Notes: a model not told the origin generated them from the letters alone. 7,043 bases of DNA from an uncultured Roseiflexaceae bacterium (GCA_903868295.1 CAIPUQ010000252.1:1-7043); one strand, 5' to 3'. Positions 1 to 6,598 are shown, counted from the first letter of the stretch. Made by a program: numbers and translations.

Positions 1-343
1 CACACTCCACTGCTGCGTGTAGTGCAATTGCATCGCCTGTTCCGCGTTGGACAGGGATCATGGGTAGCATCCGAAACCACCACCCCATCCAGTGTGCCAA
101 CAGCTCGGCTTTCGCAAACCACCACAAATGAAAGGAGCTCGGAATTGCCCACCCAATCAGCGGTGCATCGTGCCATTCGATGTGGTTGCTCACAAATAAG
201 AGTGGCGTGCCCGCTGGGGGAAGTGGAGCAGTATACACCACATGCCAGTCTACTCCGCGCACGAAAATCAGTAGACGCACCGTATTGACAATACATCCCC
301 GGCTTACCCACGTCACCATACGATGCAGTATGGGTGCATCCAT
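1..343 (-). CDS. plsC: PlsC-type 1-acylglycerol-3-phosphate acyltransferase, second tandem copy (3' end outside the window)
   Basis: Reading leftward from an ATG at 343, an open frame of 114 codons reaches the window edge without a stop. It carries the acyltransferase HX4D motif in the form NHIEWHD (His54, Asp59) and a PVQRG motif at about 97-101. These match blocks I and II of the PlsC/LPLAT family, which transfers acyl chains to lysophosphatidic acid or related lysolipids at the inner membrane. The FPEGTR and VP blocks would lie beyond the edge. The start is set by GGAGGTGG ending 2 bases before the ATG (GGAGGT core, 4-base spacer) and by the stop of the preceding gene only 11 bases upstream. 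It is clearly a paralogue of that gene: both share NHI-WHD, IGWA, WW-AK and GWWFRM. Family assignment is firm; the acceptor substrate is unknown. Confidence 0.85.
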   Translation of the reverse strand, partial: MDAPILHRMVTWVSRGCIVNTVRLLIFVRGVDWHVVYTAPLPPAGTPLLFVSNHIEWHDAPLIGWAIPSSFHLWWFAKAELLAHWMGWWFRMLPMIPVQRGTGDAIALHAAVEC

Positions 344-354
344 GGCCACCTCCG

Positions 355-1056
355 CTACGCAGATTCACCCTGATAGTGCTGTTGGGCGGCCTGTTCTTGC
401 ATCATATCGGTGTAAAAACCGTGGTATTCGGTCGGCAATGATGCAGCGATTTTGAGCATGATTTCGTTGGTCAGCCTCGCCATTTCGGGGGCAGGGATTT
501 TGTCGAGGTTTCCATCGGTTCCCCGTACTTCTGGGTAGTAGGGTGTACCTATGGTGATATGCCGTTTGCTGAACCAGACGCTCTTTTGTGTGCCGGTGAT
601 GGCCATCGGCACAATCGGAACTCCCGCACGCAGTGCGATGCGCGCAGTGCCACCACGACCTTGCAACAATCGGCCATCATGACTGCGTGTTCCCTCTGGA
701 AAGATAATGACTACTTTGCCTGCGCGCGCCGCATCTGCAGCACGATCAATTGCTTGGATGTCTCGTTGGCCACGGCGCACTGGGATGACGTGCATCATGC
801 GAAACCACCACCCAAACACAGAGTTGACGATTTCAACTTTGGCAAGCCACCACGGGCGATGTGATAAGGGCAATGCCCATCCGATAAATGGGATGTCGTG
901 CCATTGAATATGATTGACGACCAATACCATCCCTTGTGGTCGTGGTGGCAGGTTTTCTTTCCCCGAGACGCTCCAGCGCAACAACCCGAAGACGCGCATG
1001 ACTTCCATCGACCAGGTAATCGCAATGAAGTTCAACAGGCTCAGTACTTCTGTCAT
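355..1056 (-). CDS. plsC: PlsC-type 1-acylglycerol-3-phosphate acyltransferase, first tandem copy
   Basis: A complete 233-residue acyltransferase. All four LPLAT blocks are visible: NHIQWHD with catalytic His49 and Asp54, IPVRRG at 91-96, FPEGTRS at 119-125 (glycerol-phosphate binding), and VPIVPMAI at 146-153. A hydrophobic N-terminal stretch (about 5-27) probably anchors it to the cytoplasmic face of the membrane. The length is typical of bacterial PlsC, which makes phosphatidic acid from lysophosphatidic acid. The ATG at 1056 follows GAGGTG, which overlaps the TGA stop (1072-1070) of the upstream DUF2231 gene, suggesting translational coupling. A second plsC starts 11 bases after its stop. 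The C-terminal tail (about 212-233) is Gln/Ala-rich and beyond the conserved core. The substrate cannot be read from sequence; another lysolipid or acyl acceptor is possible. Confidence 0.9.
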   Translation of the reverse strand: MTEVLSLLNFIAITWSMEVMRVFGLLRWSVSGKENLPPRPQGMVLVVNHIQWHDIPFIGWALPLSHRPWWLAKVEIVNSVFGWWFRMMHVIPVRRGQRDIQAIDRAADAARAGKVVIIFPEGTRSHDGRLLQGRGGTARIALRAGVPIVPMAITGTQKSVWFSKRHITIGTPYYPEVRGTDGNLDKIPAPEMARLTNEIMLKIAASLPTEYHGFYTDMMQEQAAQQHYQGESA

Positions 1057-1069
1057 GATTCGTCACACC

Positions 1070-1522
1070 TCATTTGGGTAGAATACCGATGTTCAACGCA
1101 TAGACCATATGACCACCGCTCCACCCCGATACGACGAGGCAAGCAAACCCAATCCCGAGTCTTATCAGGTATGCGGGATATTTCGCAGAGTCCCAGCACG
1201 GTTGTTCCGTGATGCGCCGACGTATTTGCCACGCTTGCCAGATGACAAGCCATAGTACCAATGCGCTCCCCGCATGCAGATTGATCCAAAATAATGCATC
1301 AGGATGGGTCGTCGGCGAAGCGAGTCGTTGGACCGCATCGATCGTACCCGTGATTGTTGCGGGGATGAGGCTGAACCAGCTAAACGTCACTAACGTCTGG
1401 GCAGTTCCTTCAAGTGGCTGGTCCCGACGGTAGTACGCAATGGCCGCGAGGACGCACGCCGCAAAAAAAACGCCGATGGGAATGTGTACGGTCGCCGGAT
1501 GGAGCACAAGCGAACTGAGCAT
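1070..1522 (-). CDS. DUF2231-type small integral membrane protein
   Basis: A 150-residue protein with four predicted membrane helices at about 11-31, 44-64, 82-102 and 119-139. The N-terminal LHPATVHIPIG and C-terminal SGWSGGHMVY segments match the DUF2231 family, whose function is not established. His8, His13, His83 and His138 lie in or near membrane segments and could bind a metal or haem; that is inference. I chose the ATG at 1522 because GAGGT sits 5 bases upstream and the predicted transcription start near 1543 leaves a normal leader. An in-frame ATG at 1534 (AAGG upstream) would add four residues. Frame-open sequence continues further up but crosses the promoter. It is first in a probable operon with the two plsC genes and is divergent from the secreted-protein operon. 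Confidence 0.8.
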   Translation of the reverse strand: MLSSLVLHPATVHIPIGVFFAACVLAAIAYYRRDQPLEGTAQTLVTFSWFSLIPATITGTIDAVQRLASPTTHPDALFWINLHAGSALVLWLVIWQAWQIRRRITEQPCWDSAKYPAYLIRLGIGFACLVVSGWSGGHMVYALNIGILPK

Positions 1523-1549
1523 GTGATACCTCATGCAAAAACCTTTTGT

Positions 1550-1558
1550 ATCATACCA
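1550..1558 (-). promoter_or_regulatory. extended -10 promoter for the DUF2231-plsC-plsC operon
   Basis: Read on the minus strand, 1558-1550 is TGGTATGAT, an extended -10 (TGn) with a five-of-six match to TATAAT. Transcription would start near 1543, leaving about 20 bases to the ATG at 1522. No good -35 is visible, which is common for extended -10 promoters. It is one arm of the inverted repeat shared with the opposite promoter. Confidence 0.55.
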
Positions 1559-1576
1559 TATGCATCGTGGTATGAT
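1550..1576. repeat. perfect 9-bp inverted repeat at the centre of the divergent promoter
   Basis: ATCATACCA (1550-1558) and TGGTATGAT (1568-1576) are exact reverse complements separated by 9 bases. Each arm coincides with an extended -10 box for one direction. The total span of 27 bp would suit a dimeric regulator, or the repeat may simply reflect two identical promoters facing apart. No regulator gene lies in the window. Confidence 0.75.
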
Positions 1577-1641
1577 GACCGTACTGATGCGTACACCGCA
1601 TTCCAGTGCCAAATTTTAGGTTATCGTACAAAGGGTTCGGT

Positions 1642-2964
1642 ATGCGTCGTTCGCTCTTGGGTGTGATAAGCTTCGTTGTTTTGATGCTCTGTGCACCATC
1701 GTTCGCGTCTGCACATGGGCTCGTTGCAGGTGGATCACGCGTGATCGAGGTAGATGCAGGGGTACATCAACTGCGTATTGAGGCAATCATACCGACAGGA
1801 GCTCCGACGACACTTACCGTCAAGATACTGCCACATGCCCCATTTGTCGGTACCGGGACGGTGTCGATTGCTGCTCGTTCGTCATCTGGGGTTCGTGTCG
1901 CGCCACAGCTTGTCTCCATACCGGCTGGGCTTGTGCCGATAACCGTTGTCGACATCCCGATTACGACGACCGGTGCATGGGACATAGAGGTCGTCGTTGA
2001 TGACGAACGACGCCAGCCGGGTTCAGTGCTTGTCCCGGTACTCATCCAAGATGCCGTCGTACCAGTCACGACCATGCCCTTGTTTGTTGGGTTCGGCTTA
2101 ATGGCACTGGTCTTGGGTATGCAGGTTCTCTGGGTATCTGCACCTGCGTGGGTCGGGATGGTCAGTCGTACGCTGATGATCGTGTCGATGACATTCGTGT
2201 TAGCGCTCGGGCTCGTGAGTGCGTTACCGAACATCAGACTCGAATGGAACACTCCCACCCCGCAGCCAATGCCATTTATCACGCAACAGGCCACGTTAAC
2301 CGACACCGAGATACGCTTTCGCCTATACGATGGCTCGACCGGCTTGCCTGTCGACGATCTCGTCCCGCATCACAATGCGTTGATGCACACCGTCTGCATC
2401 GATGAACGCACGAATGCGCTTGTCCATGTGCACCCTGCCCGCAGTGCACCCGGTCTCTTCGTCCTTTCGCGCGATTGGTTACCAGCAGGATCATATTCGT
2501 GCAGCAATGAAACAGAGCGAATCAACTCCGGCTCAAACATCGCGTCGTTTGATCTCACCATACCAGGCACGGTCACGCGATTCCCCAGCCCGGGTATACT
2601 CGATGTGCCGCAAGTGATAGATGGGTACGAGGTGCAGGTGCAGGCAGAGCAAAACTTCGTTGCCGGGGTTCCAGTGTCGGTGAAGGTCAGTGTTTTGCGC
2701 GCAGGAGCACCCATCGAAGGGATACAACCATGGCTGGGAATGCGTGGACACCTCATCGTCCGTAGCGCGGATACCCAGCTCTATGGTCATGTCCATGCGG
2801 TCGGTACGATGGATGAGGCGTTTCAACCGGCGACCCAACCGGGCAACACGGTCACGTTTGTCTATGCATTTCCGCAGCCCGGGACATATACGTTGTGGTT
2901 TCAGATACGCACCGACGGCACTGTCCTGACCATCCCCGTGACGGTAGATGTAGAAGGAGCATAA
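1642..2964 (+). CDS. exported, membrane-anchored protein with HVH motifs, possible metal (copper) handling
   Basis: A 440-residue protein. Residues 1-24 form a signal peptide with an ASA cleavage site, which would leave His25 as the mature N-terminus. A beta-rich extracytoplasmic domain spans about 25-140. Two membrane helices (about 146-166 and 173-195) follow, then a second extracytoplasmic region at 200-440. That region holds PHH (242-244), His249, VHVHP (261-265), GMRGH (366-370) and GHVHAVG (382-388), plus Cys252 and Cys287. The last 80 residues resemble the duplicated GH...HVHP and FP-GTY-LW pattern seen in secreted YtkA/FixH-associated proteins linked to metals. The ATG at 1642 has AAAGGG six bases upstream; an in-frame GTG at 1606 would put 12 residues before the signal peptide and is unlikely. 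The gene after it starts one base after its stop. Metal binding is inference; exact function unknown. Confidence 0.8.
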   Translation: MRRSLLGVISFVVLMLCAPSFASAHGLVAGGSRVIEVDAGVHQLRIEAIIPTGAPTTLTVKILPHAPFVGTGTVSIAARSSSGVRVAPQLVSIPAGLVPITVVDIPITTTGAWDIEVVVDDERRQPGSVLVPVLIQDAVVPVTTMPLFVGFGLMALVLGMQVLWVSAPAWVGMVSRTLMIVSMTFVLALGLVSALPNIRLEWNTPTPQPMPFITQQATLTDTEIRFRLYDGSTGLPVDDLVPHHNALMHTVCIDERTNALVHVHPARSAPGLFVLSRDWLPAGSYSCSNETERINSGSNIASFDLTIPGTVTRFPSPGILDVPQVIDGYEVQVQAEQNFVAGVPVSVKVSVLRAGAPIEGIQPWLGMRGHLIVRSADTQLYGHVHAVGTMDEAFQPATQPGNTVTFVYAFPQPGTYTLWFQIRTDGTVLTIPVTVDVEGA

Positions 2965-2965
2965 C

Positions 2966-3334
2966 GTGCGACGTTTGTTACTCTTCTGTGCATTGTTCGT
3001 TTGTGTGGCCTGTGCAGCCCCTGTGACGATTGACGCCCAAAACAGTGCATATCGTGTCACCATGACCGTTGATGAGCGCACGTTGGGCTTTCGATCTGGG
3101 GTATTGACGTTGACTGATACAGAGGGCATGGTTATCTCTGATGCGACCGTGACGTTGACAGCCGTCATGCGGCAGCACGGGATGATGACCCCACCGCTCG
3201 TCCTACCCAGCACGCCTGCCGGCTACACATTTGAGAAGCTCGAAATAAACATGGTCGGCGAATGGCAGATGTTAGTACGTGTCGCCGTAAACGGGCAAGA
3301 AAGCGTGGTAGAGCTCCCGCTCGTTTTTGAATAG
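2966..3334 (+). CDS. small YtkA-like exported protein or lipoprotein
   Basis: A 122-residue protein starting at GTG 2966, one base after the upstream stop, with AGGAG six bases before it, so the two are cotranslated. A hydrophobic signal segment (about 4-18) ends in CVAC at 13-16. That resembles a lipobox but has Cys where Leu, Val or Ile is expected, so lipid attachment at Cys16 is uncertain. The remainder is one YtkA-like beta-sandwich domain: MRQHGMM at 68-74, a glycine-tyrosine turn at about 86-87, and EINMVGEW at 93-100, which is the family's characteristic M-GEW strand. His71 and Met68, 73, 74 and 96 are candidate copper ligands by analogy with other Met/His-rich periplasmic proteins. 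It probably works with the larger protein encoded before it. Confidence 0.8.
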   Translation: MRRLLLFCALFVCVACAAPVTIDAQNSAYRVTMTVDERTLGFRSGVLTLTDTEGMVISDATVTLTAVMRQHGMMTPPLVLPSTPAGYTFEKLEINMVGEWQMLVRVAVNGQESVVELPLVFE

Positions 3335-3337
3335 AAA

Positions 3338-3360
3338 ACGCCACCTCGATGAGGTGGCGT
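3338..3360 (-). terminator. intrinsic terminator of the adenosyltransferase-MOSC unit
   Basis: A perfect 10-bp stem, ACGCCACCTC (3338-3347) with GAGGTGGCGT (3351-3360), closes a 3-base loop. On the minus strand it is followed by TTTTCTATT, a usable U tract, and it sits 16 bases beyond the MOSC stop. On the plus strand the hairpin starts four bases after the YtkA stop but is followed only by CCAGGCTTTG. It may still slow plus-strand transcription. Confidence 0.85.
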
Positions 3361-3376
3361 CCAGGCTTTGAAAAAT

Positions 3377-4165
3377 TTACGAGACCGTAATCACATCGCC
3401 GATGCGGATTGTGCCCCGTCCGACATGGATCATGTTTTGCCCGAAAATCAGCCCGTGGCCGATATGTCGAAACACTGCTAAGGTGTGCAAGGGTTCGACG
3501 AAGCGCTCACCACTCTGTTGGTCTGTTGTGGTGACCAGACAGCGGGCGCATTTCTTCACGGCGACCATGTCGACGGAACCAACGGTAACCGTGCGCCAGG
3601 TATCTTCTTCCCATGCAAGAGAACCGCTCACCACAATATTGGGGCGGAAGCGATCCATCGGTACCGGTTCTTTGGTACGAGTGTTCAGATCTGCCAGTGA
3701 TGCCTCAGTGACGAGCAGACTCGCGTAGCCATCTGCGAAACTCACTGCGTCGTCTGCCGCAATGGCGAACGTTTGGTCCACCAACCGCCGTGCCCCTGGC
3801 GCAAACCCAACCAACCGGCAGCGTGTGCCTAATGCGTTGCTGAACCAGGCTGCGACTTCTGCGCCTTGATCGACGACGGCAACAGTATCCTTCCAAATCT
3901 GGACATGGGATTCTGCGCCGTACGGTGTGGGATCCCAGCGCAGCGTCGGGAGGTCGACGCGATTGAGTGCCCAGCCCGTCGCTGTTTGGGTCACTCCAAT
4001 GCGTGCCATCGCGGGGTGCTCGCGTTGGGACACAAATCGGTTGTTCTCATCAACCACCATAAAACGGCGGTCGTGTTCAAGCCCAATGTCGTGCACCGCA
4101 GCAGTGTCGACTGCGATCCCTCGGCATCCTTTTATCGGATAAATATACAGTCCACTAATGTGCAT
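3377..4165 (-). CDS. MOSC-domain molybdenum-cofactor protein (mARC/YcbX-like)
   Basis: A 262-residue protein. Residues 1-120 form the MOSC N-terminal beta-barrel (LYIYPIKGCRG at 6-16, GLEHDRRFMVVD at 28-39). The MOSC domain follows, with DRFRPNIVVSG at 171-181 and KKCARCLVTTTDQQSGE at 204-220. One of Cys206 or Cys209 corresponds to the conserved cysteine that ligates molybdenum in mARC; by analogy with the CSRC motif of human mARC1, Cys209 is more likely. Relatives reduce N-hydroxylated compounds. The C-terminal ferredoxin domain found in E. coli YcbX is absent, so an external electron donor would be needed. The ATG at 4165 follows GAGGAA, which overlaps the TGA stop of the adenosyltransferase gene, implying coupling. 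The physiological substrate is unknown. Confidence 0.88.
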   Translation of the reverse strand: MHISGLYIYPIKGCRGIAVDTAAVHDIGLEHDRRFMVVDENNRFVSQREHPAMARIGVTQTATGWALNRVDLPTLRWDPTPYGAESHVQIWKDTVAVVDQGAEVAAWFSNALGTRCRLVGFAPGARRLVDQTFAIAADDAVSFADGYASLLVTEASLADLNTRTKEPVPMDRFRPNIVVSGSLAWEEDTWRTVTVGSVDMVAVKKCARCLVTTTDQQSGERFVEPLHTLAVFRHIGHGLIFGQNMIHVGRGTIRIGDVITVS

Positions 4166-4174
4166 GATGGTTCC

Positions 4175-4726
4175 TCACGACGATGTGCGCGGGCTCTTCC
4201 ATGGGACATCAGGAATTCCAGCAGCATGGTTGGCTGCGCGCGCGGCCACAAACAAGAAATCAGACAGACGATTCAGATAGATGCCAATGACCGCATTACA
4301 TGCTTCTTCACGTGCAAGTGTCACGACATATCGCTCTGCCCTGCGACAGACGGTTCGTGCTACATGGAGTTGGGCAGCTACGACGCTTCCTCCTGGCAAG
4401 ATGAACTGCGTGAGTGGTGATAACGTCTCTTCAAGCGTATCAATTGCGTGCTCGAGTGAATCGACATCCGCAGATTGTACCCGTGGAATGTTCGCAGCAT
4501 CACCAGGGGTAGCGAGGTCGGACCCAACGACGAAGAGTTGATTTTGGATCGCCGCAAGGAACGTATCGAGTGCCGCGACGGTGCCATGCGCGCGGGCGAG
4601 ACCGATGGCTGCATTGCACTCGTCGACGGTGCCGTATGCATGCACTCGAATGGTATCTTTGGACACCCGCAGCCCACCCCACAACCCTGTCTCGCCGTCG
4701 TCGCCCGTTTTGGTATAGAGCTTCAT
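4175..4726 (-). CDS. pduO: PduO-type cob(I)alamin adenosyltransferase
   Basis: A 183-residue cytoplasmic enzyme that transfers adenosyl from ATP to cob(I)alamin, making coenzyme B12. Visible family blocks are TKTGDDGETGL (5-15) for ATP binding, YGTVDECNAAIG (31-42), FILPGG (108-113), RTVCRRAER (124-132) and YLNRLSDFLFVAAR (150-163). Asp35 and Arg128 lie where the salt bridge that helps position the corrin is known in Lactobacillus reuteri PduO. Length is normal. The ATG at 4726 has AAGGG seven bases upstream. The aspS terminator ends only about 16 bases before the start, so the gene needs its own promoter or readthrough; I could not identify a convincing promoter. There is no room for a cobalamin riboswitch. 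The MOSC gene follows with a 9-base gap. Confidence 0.92.
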   Translation of the reverse strand: MKLYTKTGDDGETGLWGGLRVSKDTIRVHAYGTVDECNAAIGLARAHGTVAALDTFLAAIQNQLFVVGSDLATPGDAANIPRVQSADVDSLEHAIDTLEETLSPLTQFILPGGSVVAAQLHVARTVCRRAERYVVTLAREEACNAVIGIYLNRLSDFLFVAARAANHAAGIPDVPWKSPRTSS

Positions 4727-4742
4727 TCGTTTGCCCTTCTAG

Positions 4743-4775
4743 AAAAACCGCCCGCCGTGGATTCCACAGCGGGCG
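4743..4775 (-). terminator. intrinsic terminator of aspS
   Basis: The stem CGCCCGC (4749-4755) pairs with GCGGGCG (4769-4775). A single mismatch, then a GTGG/CCAC inner stem, closes an ATT loop. On the minus strand it is followed directly by GG and five T residues (4747-4743). It begins 10 bases past the aspS stop and ends close to the ribosome binding site of the adenosyltransferase gene. Confidence 0.85.
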
Positions 4776-4785
4776 TCAGCGATTA

Positions 4786-6549
4786 CTAGCGCAGTTTGAT
4801 GTGGAGGTCGCGCAACTGACGCTCATCGACAGGTGACGGAGCTCCCATCATTAAGTCTTGAGCTTGTTGGGTTTTGGGGAACGCTACGACTTCTCGGATG
4901 GTCTGTTCATCGGCGAGAATCATCGCAATGCGATCGATTCCTGGTGCGATACCCGCATGTGGCGGTGCACCGAACTCAAATGCTTCGAGCATATGACCGA
5001 ACTGGAGTTCGGATGTCTCGCGACTAATACCCAACAAATCGAACAGTTTTTGTTGTACTGCCCGCTGGTGAATACGGACCGAACCGCTGGCGACTTCGTA
5101 CCCATTCAAGACGAGGTCGTAAGCCTTGGCGCGTACCGCTGCAGGGTCGGTGTCCATCAAGCCAACGTCCGTGTCGAGTGGTGCGGTGAATGGATGATGT
5201 GCAGCATCCCAGCGGTTTTCGCCTTCGTTCCATTCCACCAATGGGAAGTCAATAATCCATGCAAACGCGAGCAGATTTGGGTCGGCCAGGTTCAACCGAC
5301 TGGCACATTCGCGGCGGAGCTTGTCAAGCACCGCATGTACCACTTTGACGCTGTCTGCGACAATCAGCACCATGTCGCCTGCGGTTGTTTCTGTGGCGGT
5401 CAAAATAGCCTGCAACTCGCTTGCTTCGACGTTTTTGGCAAACGATGAGCGTACGTCGCCGCCTTCTGCGGGGATCGCAGCCCAGAGCAGCCCTTTGGCG
5501 CCGTTCTGTTTGGCGATATCGGTCAATTCGTCGATTTGTTTGCGCGAGTAGCCGGCAATACCTGGCACCCGGATTGCCTTGACGGTGCCGCCGGTGCTCA
5601 ATGCATTCTGGATGACTTGGAATTGTGTATGCGCCAAAATATCACTGAGATTGACCAACTCGAGGCCATAGCGGAGGTCAGGTTTGTCTGAACCATAGCG
5701 TTCGACGGCCTGATCATACGACATGCGCATAAACGGGGTGATGGCACGCTTGTGCGGTACAACGGCAGGCACCATTGCGGTGAACAACCGCTCGACCACA
5801 TCGATGATGTCTTCCATGTCCACAAACGACATTTCCATGTCGAGTTGGGTGAATTCGGGCTGTCGGTCGGCTCGTAGATCTTCGTCACGGAAACACCGTG
5901 CGATCTGAAAGTAGCGATCGTAGCCTGCGACCATCAGGAGTTGCTTCATCTGTTGGGGAGACTGCGGCAGTGCAAAGAATTCCCCTTCATGGACACGGCT
6001 GGGGACAAGATAATCGCGTGCACCTTCGGGTGTCGATTTGGTCAGAATCGGCGTTTCGATTTCGATGAATTGTTCGGCGTCCAAGAAGTCTCGGATGAAC
6101 TTGACAAAACGGTGACGCATAATGATGTTTCGCTGCATCCGTTCGCGGCGAAGATCAAGATAACGATATTTGAGACGCAACGGTTCTTCTTCGTTGCCAT
6201 CGCGGTTGATCAGCAGAGGAGTCTGTTTGGATGTGTTGAGCACTTCGACGGCAGTGGCTACCATTTCGATGGCACCCGTCGAGATGTCGGGATTGACCGC
6301 GTCTGCTGGCCGTAGACGGACTGTCCCTGTCACTCGCAACACGTATTCACTGCGTGCTTCTGAGGCAATTGCATGCACTGCTGCATCATTTGCGGCATCA
6401 AAAACAACCTGTGTGAGACCGTAGCGGTCGCGGAGGTCAATAAAAATCAACGGGCCGTGGTCACGACGACGATGGACCCAACCGGCCAATGTCACCACGG
6501 TGGTGGCGTGCTCTGCGCGTAGTTGTCCGCAGGTATGTGTTCGATACAT
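4786..6549 (-). CDS. aspS: aspartyl-tRNA synthetase, probably non-discriminating
   Basis: A complete 587-residue class IIb synthetase that charges tRNA-Asp with aspartate. The order is an N-terminal OB anticodon-binding domain (about 1-105, GWVHRRRDHG at 23-32), then the catalytic core. The core has the TKSTPEGARDYLVPSR loop at 170-185, QSPQQ at 196-200, and motif 2 from FQIARCFRDEDLRADRQPEF. A bacterial GAD insertion lies at about 295-410, followed by HHPFTAP (451-457) and motif 3 PGIDRIAMIL (536-545). His31 is the residue that marks non-discriminating enzymes, such as that of Pseudomonas aeruginosa; discriminating ones such as E. coli carry Leu there. The ATG at 6549 follows AGAGGAAAAC. The open frame extends 39 codons further up, but that part crosses the promoter and the end of the methyltransferase gene. 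Confidence 0.97.
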   Translation of the reverse strand: MYRTHTCGQLRAEHATTVVTLAGWVHRRRDHGPLIFIDLRDRYGLTQVVFDAANDAAVHAIASEARSEYVLRVTGTVRLRPADAVNPDISTGAIEMVATAVEVLNTSKQTPLLINRDGNEEEPLRLKYRYLDLRRERMQRNIIMRHRFVKFIRDFLDAEQFIEIETPILTKSTPEGARDYLVPSRVHEGEFFALPQSPQQMKQLLMVAGYDRYFQIARCFRDEDLRADRQPEFTQLDMEMSFVDMEDIIDVVERLFTAMVPAVVPHKRAITPFMRMSYDQAVERYGSDKPDLRYGLELVNLSDILAHTQFQVIQNALSTGGTVKAIRVPGIAGYSRKQIDELTDIAKQNGAKGLLWAAIPAEGGDVRSSFAKNVEASELQAILTATETTAGDMVLIVADSVKVVHAVLDKLRRECASRLNLADPNLLAFAWIIDFPLVEWNEGENRWDAAHHPFTAPLDTDVGLMDTDPAAVRAKAYDLVLNGYEVASGSVRIHQRAVQQKLFDLLGISRETSELQFGHMLEAFEFGAPPHAGIAPGIDRIAMILADEQTIREVVAFPKTQQAQDLMMGAPSPVDERQLRDLHIKLR

Positions 6550-6589
6550 GTTTTCCTCTTCGTCATCGATTGACACAGAATAGACTCGT

Positions 6590-6598
6590 ATTATACCA
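6590..6598 (-). promoter_or_regulatory. extended -10 promoter of aspS
   Basis: On the minus strand, 6598-6590 reads TGGTATAAT, a perfect extended -10. Transcription would start near 6583, giving a leader of about 34 bases before the aspS ATG. No clear -35 is present. It lies in the 61-base gap after the methyltransferase stop, so aspS need not depend on upstream transcription. It also argues for the downstream ATG as the real start. Confidence 0.7.

Larger units (their letters stand above)
1546..1576 (+). promoter_or_regulatory. extended -10 promoter for the 440-residue protein and YtkA operon
   Basis: TGGTATGAT at 1568-1576 is an extended -10 on the plus strand. A weak -35 candidate, TTGTAT (1546-1551), lies 19 bases upstream, a long spacer of the kind seen at activator-twisted (MerR-family) promoters, although an extended -10 may not need it. 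The predicted start near 1583 gives a leader of about 59 bases before the ATG at 1642. Confidence 0.5.

Noticed and set aside
1523..1641. A MerR-type operator between -35 and -10
   Set aside because: The long 19-base spacer is suggestive, but the dyad includes the -10 box rather than lying within the spacer, and no regulator gene is nearby.
1767..2306. A 179-codon minus-strand open frame inside the 440-residue protein gene
   Set aside because: Its product is a Thr/Ser/Val-rich antisense translation with no domain pattern, opposite a well-supported gene.
2533..3213. A 226-codon minus-strand open frame across the YtkA gene
   Set aside because: It spans two coupled genes on the other strand and shows no recognisable motif.
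3866..4420. A 184-codon plus-strand open frame across the MOSC and adenosyltransferase genes
   Set aside because: Antisense to two conserved enzymes, no motif and no suitable start context.
4727..4785. Cobalamin riboswitch upstream of the adenosyltransferase
   Set aside because: Only 59 bases separate it from aspS, and they are taken up by the terminator; no B12-box-like structure fits.
4858..5448. A 196-codon plus-strand open frame inside aspS
   Set aside because: Antisense of a conserved synthetase; no family resemblance.
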